From Brachionus koreanus (Eukaryota > Rotifera > Eurotatoria > Ploima > Brachionidae): a stretch of DNA of 33,157 bases. The stretch is from contig PJRA01000412.1 of the NCBI GenBank assembly GCA_016987375.1, forward strand, positions 1,341,830 through 1,374,986, written 5' to 3'. The translations under genes were made by a program, and so were the position numbers. Position 1 is the stretch's first letter. Each line of letters begins with the position of its first letter. The notes beneath the pieces were generated by a model. The model was not told where the DNA came from and made no database searches. It was given only the letters and a program-made list of their open reading frames with translations. Positions 1 to 7,903 of the stretch are shown piece after piece.

Positions 1-549
1 TAATGATTGCAATTATTTTTGTGTCATCTGCATAGGCTTTGCACTCATTGTCAATTTGTTCAAGCATCTCGTTTATATAAATAATGAATAGTAGAGGACC
101 TAATACAGATCCCTGAGGAACACCACTGAAAACTGAAAGCCATGATGAATTGATGTTCCCCAAAACAACTCTTTGAGTACGATCAGACAGAAAGTCATCA
201 ATCCATCTTACTATATTTTCACCAAATCCATATTGTCTGAGTCTGGATAGTAATTTATTGTGAGATATTTTATCAAAAGCCTTCGAAAAATCAGTGTAAA
301 TAATGTACACTGGAAAACCTGATGCCAATGAAGAAGTAATAAGATCAATAATTTCCAACAAGTTTGTCGAACAAAATCTTGATTGCATAAAGCCATGTTG
401 AGCCCTCGAAATTAGTTTATTATCTAAGAGATGTTTCAGCATAACATCTTTAATGATACTCTCAAGGACTTTGCATAATATACAGGTTAAGGAGACTGGC
501 CTATAATTATTTAACTCCAATTTACTACTGGATTTTTGATTTGTGCATT
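1..549 (-). mobile_element. Non-LTR retrotransposon reverse transcriptase fragment
   Basis: Read on the minus strand, one uninterrupted frame from about 545 down to 1 carries the ordered motifs of a LINE reverse transcriptase of the Jockey/CR1 type: NNYRPVSLT, then YTDFSKAFDKISH (first catalytic Asp), then SGVPQGSVLGPLLFIIYIN, then AYADDTK (catalytic DD pair) near the window edge. The endonuclease half is absent, because homology stops upstream of about 545. The 3' part would continue left of the window. No internal stop is visible, so the copy is fairly young although 5'-truncated. The exact clade cannot be fixed from this fragment. Confidence 0.9.
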
Positions 550-600
550 TATTAAATAAATGCTTAAAATAAATGTAAAATATATATATTAGAAGATAAA

Positions 601-2223
601 ATGAAGCCATTATTCTTATTTATTTGTTGGTTTTCTATTTTCAAGTCTTTCAGATTAAAGTAAAAAATTAAATATTATTTAATTATATTCTTAAATATAT
701 AATACAATTGGTCCAGATGTAATTTTTTTTTGTTTAATTTTTATTATTCCTTTTTTGTTTTATTTATTACTTAGTGTTGGGTACCTTCAATGGCAGCGGC
801 TAGAGCGCCAAAACTTGTTGGTGTTAGTCATGTTGGTGGCCGCGGGGGTTGAAATTTTATTTTGTCTTTCTTTAACTCAATTTTTTTTCCTATCAAATTT
901 TCATATACGAAATTATGTTTTTGTACATTATTGTACACGGTCATCAAAATGGTCAGACCATTTTTTGGCGGTCCAATGGCCGTGATACTTTTAGATATTA
1001 TTTTTTGGAAAAATTTTTTGATTCTATTTAAGTTTTAATAAATCTTAAGTGAATCAAATAATTTAAGATTATTTTTTTTCTCAAATTATCAAATATCTTC
1101 GATTTAATTTTTATCATTTTTAGGAGTGTTTCGAATAGACCAAAAAATGATCCTTATTGTCAAGCTGGTAAAAAATTCCTACCCAATAATATAATTGTAA
1201 TATCATGTCATTTATTAAAAAGGTTTGGTTCCATTTTGTCCTACAGGTAAAAGTGTCAATTCGATGCCTTTTGTGGACCCTAGTGATATAGTGGAAGTTT
1301 TTGCTTTAAAAAAACCAGTTTGGTCTTTTAAATATGGACCGCTTATGGGCTTTTTTGTAATTAATCAAGCAAAAAACAAATTAAAATCATTTTAAAAAAA
1401 ATTTTCTAATGATAGAATATAATGCACGATGGCTTAGGATTTAGAAGCAAAAAAACAGGCTTAAATTACACGATGGAATGGTATGAACTTGATCAACTTT
1501 TTAACTGCACTTTCCCTCATTTGTTAGAAGACGGAAATCTAAAATGGTGCAATCAAGGTTAGTTTAAGATTATTTTAGCATTAGATTTAATTTTTTTAAT
1601 TCAGGTGCCTTATGTGTTTATGATGGAATAAATGATACAGTTTGGAATCAGTATGGATTTATTAAAAAAGTTTCTGAAGTATCTGGTTCACAATATAACC
1701 AGTTCGCCAATTGGTCTCTTTATGACAACAATACTGCCATTTACTATGAAACCTGGAGTATTTATAATAACAATAATACTGACAATTCACAAATCATGTT
1801 TTTTGATTCATTCGATTGTGCTAGTTGGGTCTTAAGGTAAAAAATAAATTAATTTTTAAAAATTTAGATTTATTTTTTTTAAGAGCCTTTGATCAGCTTT
1901 ATGCAGTCGGTGCCAAATTTGATGGAAATATTAAGCTTAATTATACACGATTAAATCTATACAGCCACACTCCACTTTTAATCGGCAATTACACTCAGAT
2001 AATAAATAGCAAGAATGAAACATTAATTAATGGAATAAGAGAGTTTTATAAAACTTTTCAGAAACGAAGTGATTATTTGGAACAATTTACAGAGGCATTC
2101 AACGAAATATTTGTTAAAAAAGAATTTTACTTTTATTATAATGATTTGTATTGGTATTTGACTCTTAAAGCACCGTTCATTAAAATCACATATTACAATA
2201 TACCTTTACCTGGGACAAAATAA
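601..2223 (+). CDS. CLN5: CLN5 homologue (lysosomal BMP synthase / depalmitoylase family), six exons
   Basis: Proposed exons are 601-659, 1124-1167, 1247-1356, 1416-1557, 1605-1836 and 1884-2223. All phases agree and give 308 aa. Exon 1 encodes a signal peptide ([17 protein letters not shown]). The rest follows human CLN5 closely: [76 protein letters not shown] and [14 protein letters not shown]. The His/Cys pair reported as catalytic in human CLN5 (H166, C280) corresponds to H75 and C190 here, with nearly the same spacing. Many N-glycosylation sequons fit a soluble lysosomal glycoprotein. CLN5 mutations cause neuronal ceroid lipofuscinosis in humans; recent work assigns bis(monoacylglycero)phosphate synthase activity. 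Exon 1 is the least certain, but its phase and signal sequence fit. Intron 1 (660-1123) holds a MITE. Confidence 0.93.
772..985. repeat. MITE-like element in CLN5 intron 1
   Basis: A GC-enriched island in AT-rich DNA. The left end (tagtgttgggtacc, then gcgccaaaacttg) and the right end (ttttggcggtccaatggccg) are partly inverted relative to each other. They resemble the ends of the element at 21598-21796, which has tagtgtttggtaac at its left end and ttttggcggtccagtggccg at its right. Boundaries are approximate. An ORF crossing it is not a gene. Confidence 0.6.
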
Positions 2224-2368
2224 TCTATAGGCTTTATATTATCTTAAAACTTAATTTTATCAAAATAAATTTTGCATCGGCATCAAAAATTTTCTTTAAA
2301 ATTTTTTTTTTAACGAATAATTGCGAGAAACGGACGGTCTTGTAATGAGCCAATTAATCCAACTTTAT

Positions 2369-2500
2369 ACCTTCAGATAATGAACTAGAAGTTTAATTCT
2401 TTTTGCCTGTAATTGGAGTGCTTCGATTGTTTTTTTCGATTGATCTCTTTTTCTATTTGATTTACTTGGAATATTTTAATTAAGATATTACTCATCATAA
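2369..2500. repeat. Dispersed direct repeat, copy A
   Basis: About 132 bp at roughly 93% identity to 5615-5747 in the same orientation (eight or nine differences by eye). Read on the minus strand, both copies keep an open frame with an A/K/E/Q-rich, coiled-coil-like peptide (AIEALQLQAK in copy B, TIEALQLQAK in copy A), so the unit may derive from a protein-coding exon of a gene or transposon. The family is not recognised. Confidence 0.75.
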
Positions 2501-2807
2501 AATTACAGAATATTCTAAAAAAAGTATTTATTTATTTAAAATAAATTATTTTATATAAATCGGTAATTACAGTATATATATTATTATTTAGAATGAATTT
2601 TTTAAAAATAAATCTCTTGCTAAAACAAAGTATAGAAGAAAGTGTGTAATAAATGTGTCTTTTTTGTTCTTCTTTATTTTAACCATATTTATTTTAGTAT
2701 ATTTTGTAATCTTTTTTTTAATTAATTTTATTCTAAAGAAGCTCGGTACATGGTACAGATAAAAAAATAAATAAATAAATATGGTAAGTAATTACAGATT
2801 AGAATTG

Positions 2808-3066
2808 ATGTCATCTTCGCAGCTAGATCAATCTTTTAGAATCTTTTTGGCTAAGAATCCTGGTGCATTGTTCTGTTCAATAAAACAAAAAGTGGTTTGA
2901 TTTACGAGCTATTTTAAACAAGAAGGAAATTAAATTAATACAAGATTTTTCTTTTGACGAATTTATTTCCGAAATCACTTGTATTAAATCAAAAGATCAA
3001 GCTAATGATAAAGAAAACAGTGAACTTAATGATCTATTTCAAGACAATAATATGGGACTCACTTAA
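2808..3066 (+). pseudogene. Possible short frameshifted ORF of unknown family
   Basis: Two open stretches in different frames look coding by composition. The first starts with the ATG at 2808 (MSSSQLDQSFRIFLAKNPG) and is open to about 2894. The second runs from 2896 to a TAA at 3064-3066 and is acidic and Asn-rich (ending LNDLFQDNNMGLT). A single-base frame change near 2895 separates them, with no room for an intron. A perfect-TIR element begins 47 bp downstream. It may be a decayed gene, a sequencing error or chance; no homologue is recognised. Confidence 0.3.
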
Positions 3067-3112
3067 AATGAAAATAACACCTGCTTTGTTAGGAATATTT
3101 ACAATATTACCT

Positions 3113-3756
3113 CCCGAGGGGACAAAAACAGGTAAAAAACACTGTTTAAACGCTGTTTAAACGGCGTTTGGTAGCTATTTTTTGGGCGTTTTTGCTTTGT
3201 TTTTTTGCGCTTAAAACGTGAGCGTTTTTCGACCAAAAAAACGAGGGAAAAACACTCTATAAACAAAACAAGATATTTCATTTAAAGAGTTTTTAAACCG
3301 TTTTTGACGCACAAAAAACATGAAAAAACACCTCAAGAACCCAACAATGCTATTTTAGCACTTAAATAACAACTTAAAAAAATCCTGATATAATATAATG
3401 CTCCTTTATCGTAAAGAATTAAAAAAAGAGTCTAAAACGCTCAAAAAACAAATAAAAATACCTCAGACACCCAAAAACACTATTTAAACAACTAAAAACG
3501 TTTAAAAAAACACGCTTCTTTACAATATTTTTGAAAAATATGTTAAATTTTTTTATGTTTAATTTTATTTTAATTTAATTATTTACGACTAAATTTGTCT
3601 AAATTTTTATTTTTGTACTGTTTTAAAACAGAAATAATAAAGTTTTTTTTTTCCTGGCTGTTTTACGCCCGTTTATCCACTGTTTTTATTTCGTTTAAAC
3701 GCTCACGTTTAAACAGCGTTTAAACAGTGTTTTTTACCTGTTTTTGTCCCCTCGGG
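3113..3756. mobile_element. 644-bp non-autonomous element with perfect 51-bp terminal inverted repeats
   Basis: The left arm 3113-3163 and right arm 3706-3756 are identical when one is reverse-complemented (51 of 51). The termini read CCCGAGGGGACAAAAACAGG inward and are themselves near-palindromic. The arms contain repeated GTTTAAAC octamers. The interior is AT-rich with scattered AAAAACAC-type motifs and no credible ORF. Both flanks carry the dinucleotide CT (3111-3112 and 3757-3758); no longer target-site duplication is evident. Perfect arms suggest recent insertion or gene conversion. The superfamily was not identified. Confidence 0.85.
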
Positions 3757-3771
3757 CTATATTTTTCACAC

Positions 3772-4248
3772 TTATTTTTTTAATTAGAATTAAATTTTCA
3801 AAATTTGAATACAATAAAATTAAAAGAAATTTGAGTTTTTTTTTGTTAATAAATATTATCAAACCAATCATTTATTAAAATCACAAGCAATTAAATGATA
3901 TAAAATTTTTTAAATTATCTTTAATAAAATTTATAATCTTTAATTCTAGTGGTTCACAGAAAATTGTTAGATAAACAAAGAAACGTATAAATTAGAAGAA
4001 AGTTTCAAATAACTAGCTTTCTGAATCTAAGATGAGAAAGAGAGCAAATTTTGCAATAACACAAGATAAGGAAAATTTATAAAGTATTTAAAGATTATAA
4101 ATTTTATTAAAAATTTTATATCATTTAATTGCTTGTGATTTTAATAAATGATAAGTTTGATAATATTTATTAACAAAAAAAAAACTCAAAATTTTTTTAA
4201 TTTTATAGCATTCAAATTTTGAAAATTTAATTCTAATTAAAAAAATAA
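3772..4248. repeat. Large foldback: ~165-bp inverted arms around a ~144-bp loop
   Basis: Arm 1 (about 3772-3944) and arm 2 (about 4089-4248) are inverted copies with a few mismatches and small indels. They share blocks such as aattagaattaaattttcaa, aataaatattatcaaac and cacaagcaattaaatgatat. The right arm ends just before the ATG at 4255, so a transcript starting upstream would carry a long hairpin. The left arm begins only 16 bp after the 3113-3756 element. It may be an independent foldback or MITE. Confidence 0.85.
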
Positions 4249-4254
4249 ATAACA

Positions 4255-4794
4255 ATGGCTCTAGTAGGACAAATGCAGAAATTAAGTGTGAAAAATATAG
4301 GTAATATTGTAAATATTCCTAACAATGCAACTGCTAAGCTTATGTATTATCTAAAATGTGTTTTTTCTGTTTTGGAAGTTCAAAATGAAGACTTAACTAT
4401 TTTTACAGATTTCAATGATTATTTTTCAGTTTCTAATGCTCAACGACGATATATAATTGCATTATGTATCGAATTTAGTCCTGATAAATTGATTAATATT
4501 GGTATTTTTAATCTGGTTGACGACGATGCTTTTCTAACCAGTCAAAACGAATTTTTTGAAATTAGCAATACAGAAACTTCAATTCAAGCTTATCAAAATC
4601 TAATAATAGGAAATCACAGTGTTAGGGCTGTAAAAATAATGCTTCTAACAAAAACATGGTTAGATAATTACTATTTGAATCCGATGCAAATAATGTCGAG
4701 TCAATATTCGAGACGAGAAATTCAGTATGAAAAAAAGGAAAGTAATCAAATAATTTATCCAACTAAACAAAGTTCATGCTGTTCAATCCTTTGA
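4255..4794 (+). CDS. Unrecognised 179-aa protein with C-terminal CaaX-like motif
   Basis: A single open exon starting MALVGQMQKLSVKNIGNIVN and ending SSCCSIL before TGA at 4792-4794. I do not recognise the family. The sequence looks like a real globular protein: hydrophobic and charged residues alternate, an acidic patch (NLVDDDAF) lies in the middle, there is no signal peptide and no obvious membrane segment. The last four residues, CSIL, fit a CaaX prenylation box; a final Leu usually favours geranylgeranylation, and the preceding Cys could be palmitoylated. This suggests, by inference only, a membrane-tethered cytosolic protein. The Met at 4255 is the first in frame and sits six bases after the foldback arm. 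AATAAA at 4869-4874 could serve as poly(A) signal. Additional upstream exons cannot be excluded. Confidence 0.55.
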   Translation: MALVGQMQKLSVKNIGNIVNIPNNATAKLMYYLKCVFSVLEVQNEDLTIFTDFNDYFSVSNAQRRYIIALCIEFSPDKLINIGIFNLVDDDAFLTSQNEFFEISNTETSIQAYQNLIIGNHSVRAVKIMLLTKTWLDNYYLNPMQIMSSQYSRREIQYEKKESNQIIYPTKQSSCCSIL

Positions 4795-4868
4795 AAAGCT
4801 TTCAAAATAGTTAGATTCCTTTTTTGTATTAAAAAACTTGATAATTGATTTTTAAACAACAAAATATA

Positions 4869-4874
4869 AATAAA
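4869..4874 (+). terminator. Candidate poly(A) signal AATAAA for the 4255-4794 gene
   Basis: An AATAAA hexamer 75 bp after the stop codon. Such hexamers are common in AT-rich DNA, so support is only positional. Confidence 0.3.
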
Positions 4875-5079
4875 AATAAGAAAACTTTTTAAAAGATATT
4901 AGCACTAAATTAATAAAAAAATTTCTAAGAGTGGTATTTTAAATATTGGGAGACATTAGATTATTTATCATATATCTTTTTTTTGTTCCAGTTTATTTTT
5001 AAATTGGTTCACGGTTTGTGACTCGAATCTTGATTGAAGCTTTTACCTCGCTTTTCTCGTTGCTTTCATTATCCGACTA

Positions 5080-5609
5080 CAGCGGTTCTAATAAAACGAA
5101 ACGGTCGGAGGCCAGCCGGCGATTTGCCGACCATTTTGCGTCCCGGCCAACTTTTTAATCCGATCAAACCGTCCGTCCTATCCAACCGACCCATTCGGCC
5201 GTCCAAACTGTCCATCATAGCCGACCCAACCGTCCTATCCAGCCGAGACATCGGTCCGAAAGTTTATGTTAAAATTTTTTTTATTTCAATTTTTTTTAAA
5301 AAAAATAAACGTTAATTTTGAGACAACTGGATCGACGTGTTTGGTCGGTTGGGTCGGTCAGTTGGCACGGCTGGGTCTGTCGGTTAGGACAGCTTGCGAG
5401 AAAAGAACAAAAAAAAATTAAATAATTTGATTTTAAAATTTATATTTATGTATAAGACGGATTGGTCGGCTATGATGGACTGTCGGATGGGTCGGTTGAA
5501 TAGGACGGACGGACGGACGGACTGGTCGGATAATAAGGTCGGTCGGGACGCAAAATGGTCGGCAAATCGCCGGCCGGCCTGGGACCGTTTCGTTTTATTA
5601 GAACCGCTG
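5080..5609. mobile_element. 530-bp GC-rich MITE, TA target site (Tc1/mariner-like ends)
   Basis: Both ends read TA-CAGCGGTTCTAATAAAACG inward (TA at 5078-5079 and 5610-5611), giving a TA target duplication with CAG termini as in Tc1/mariner-type elements. Imperfect inverted arms extend about 170 bp (5080-5255 and 5440-5609). They are made of GTCGG/GGACGG-type short repeats whose high GC contrasts sharply with the surroundings. ORFs on both strands here are only the mirrored arms. No transposase is present. It abuts repeat copy B. Confidence 0.85.
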
Positions 5610-5614
5610 TATAT

Positions 5615-5747
5615 ACTTTCAGATATTGAATTATAAGTTTGATTCTCTTTTGCCTGTAATTGGAGTGCTTCGATTGCTTTTTTCGATTGATCTCTTTTTC
5701 TATTTGATTTACTTGGAATATTTTAATAAAGATATTACTCATCATAA
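5615..5747. repeat. Dispersed direct repeat, copy B
   Basis: Partner of 2369-2500 in the same orientation. Homology starts four bases after the TA that ends the adjacent MITE, which suggests that the MITE inserted at or near the end of an older repeat, or that the repeat is truncated there. Confidence 0.75.
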
Positions 5748-7260
5748 TATATTTTGCATATCTTGGGACCTATAATTTAAAATTTTTAATCTGAACTTAG
5801 AATAGTGTTATCAAGATTAGTAGCACTCTTAGTACTCTTTGCAGCGCGAAAAAATTAAATGAGTTACAGAGTTACAATTAAGTTAAATATAATTTAATTA
5901 TTTAGACTGCATTGATATATTAATTTATTTCATTAATTCCCCTTCAAGTCGATATAAGATAAAAAAAATGTTTATACAAATAAAGAAAAAAGATATAAAT
6001 AAAACAAAAGAGAAAAGTGTATGACCAAAATTTGATGCCAAGACAAGTATTCATTTGTAGAATAGCATAGCCAAGTGTTGTGGATAATTATACGTGGATA
6101 AAATATTTGAAGACTTAAAAAATAAACTTAAACGTTGAAAGTCTATCTATTTAAAAACATGCCTTTGAAGTTTATCAAAAAATATTTAAAGACCTTCTAG
6201 AGATGATTTTTTAAAATGATAGAAAAAAAATTTGATTATAAACTTCAATTTGCTTTAAAGACTAAAATTATAAATTAATCCGATTGGGTCAGACAGAACA
6301 TAGTCACGCAGTTCTAAGTGTCTTAGTGCCACAACATTTATCAAAAATGTTAAGAAAAATTTTTCAACAAAAAAATTAATTTAATTTTTCAAGTCTTTGA
6401 AAATTGTTTATTCAAAAATGAATAAAACTTTTCCTAAAATTGAAAATTATAAAAAAAGATAAAATGCAGTGATAGAACACATTTAAACATTCACAATAAC
6501 TAGCATATCAATCTTTATCAAAAAAAAAATTTTTATGAATCGCCATTATTAAAAATTGAATTAATCTTTTTCCATGGATATTCAAATTCTCTAGTTTTTA
6601 TTATTTATTTGATTTATATAATATCCTCTTTGACTAAAAAAATAAGTGCCAAACTAATCAATAAAGTTATTTTTTAATTGATCTGGGTTCTTTTAATATA
6701 ATTTGTGTTAAATTGACTATTTTTTTTATATTATGATTAAAATGGTTTAATTTTTTTTAAATAGTCTTAATTTTCGTATATCTTTGTTCAATAACTATAA
6801 AAACTTAAAAAAAATAAGAATTCTAAAAAGTATGGAGTATCGATTTTAATTAGCTGTTGTTTTACACATGTAAATTTGCAGTAATATAATACAATAAATT
6901 GAATAAGAGTGATAGCTAAATTCAAAGCCAAACTGGTTAATGATATCCTTGTAATTTATATTTCAAATTATGAATATTTAGGATAAAAAATAATTTCGAA
7001 AAACATGTAATTTGAGTATTTTCATAAGCGATTCTATTTTAATTGAATTTTAATTAAAATTTAAAATTAAAATTTTTGTAAATGAAAAATTTTAAATGTT
7101 TATTTGGTTCGATATTGATACAAAATTGACTTTTTTAGTCAAGATATTTAAAATTTAATTTTGAAATAAAACATTAATCGTTTAAAAAGACAAATTAACA
7201 TAGGCTAATTTAATAATTAAAATAAACTTATAGACCAACAAAAGTGGATAGATTTAATGC
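5748..7260. other. Intergenic, no feature recognised
   Basis: About 1.5 kb of AT-rich DNA with homopolymer runs. I found no long ORF, tandem array, tRNA-like fold or protein motif on either strand. It includes the 3' flank of the minus-strand centrin gene. Confidence 0.6.
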
Positions 7261-7903
7261 TTAATAGAGACTTGTTTTTTTCATAATTCTCAAAAATTCA
7301 GCTTCATTAATTTCGCCATCATGGTCTAAATCAGCTTCATCGATCATTTCTTGTATTTCTTCCTCTGTTAAATTCTCCCCAAGTTCTTTGGCTACCCGTT
7401 CTAAATCTTTGAATCCAATTTTTCCATTTTCATCATGATCAAAAAGTCTTTGAAAAAAATTATTTATTTTGTAACTTTGATTCGAATTATTTTAAATATT
7501 TTACTTAAAGGCTTTTAGGATTTCTTCTTTGGTATCTTTTTCGGACATTTTTTGTGACATCAATGTCAAAAAGTCATTAAAGTCAATGGTACCAGCTCCC
7601 TCCTTGTCAATTTCCGCAATCATTTTTTTAATTTCCTCTTTTTTTGGTTCAAACCCTAAAGCTCTCATGGCAACTTTGAGCTCTTTGACATCAATTGTTC
7701 CTGAACCATCTGCATCAAATAAATCAAATGCTTCTCTAATTTCTTGTTTCTGTTCTTCAGTTAATTCTGGTCGTGGACCATTTTGTTTTTTCTTTTGTCC
7801 ACCACTAATTGGTTTTCGGGCTGAAGCGCTTGCAGTAGCTACGGACTTTTAAATAGTAAAAATTAATATCTTTATATGAAATCTAAAGATTTATTTTTAC
7901 CAT
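7261..7903 (-). CDS. Centrin (four EF-hands), three exons
   Basis: Exons on the minus strand are 7903-7901 (only the ATG), 7845-7505 and 7447-7261. Phases agree and give 176 aa, close to the usual ~172 aa of centrins. A basic N-terminal tail ([15 protein letters not shown]) leads to [17 protein letters not shown] and four EF-hand loops: [36 protein letters not shown] and [12 protein letters not shown]. The phrases [20 protein letters not shown] and [20 protein letters not shown] are diagnostic of centrin rather than calmodulin. Centrins act at centrioles and basal bodies and in nucleotide-excision repair with XPC. Loop 3 has Gly at position 9 and Asp rather than Glu at position 12, so its calcium affinity may be low. 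The paralogue (CETN1/2 type) cannot be named with certainty. The unusual exon 1, consisting of just ATG plus 5' UTR, is supported by a GT donor directly after it. Confidence 0.93.

Noticed and set aside
755..985. Open frame of 76 aa upstream of CLN5 exon 2
   Set aside because: It covers the MITE in intron 1. The signal-peptide exon at 601-659 fits the phase of exon 2 much better.
5034..5745. Four overlapping open frames on both strands
   Set aside because: They are mirrored arms of the TA-flanked MITE; the peptides (RNGRRPAGDLPTILRPG and similar) repeat on both strands because the arms are inverted repeats.
7529..7852. Plus-strand 107-aa open frame
   Set aside because: It is the antisense of centrin exon 2, which has clear EF-hand coding on the minus strand.
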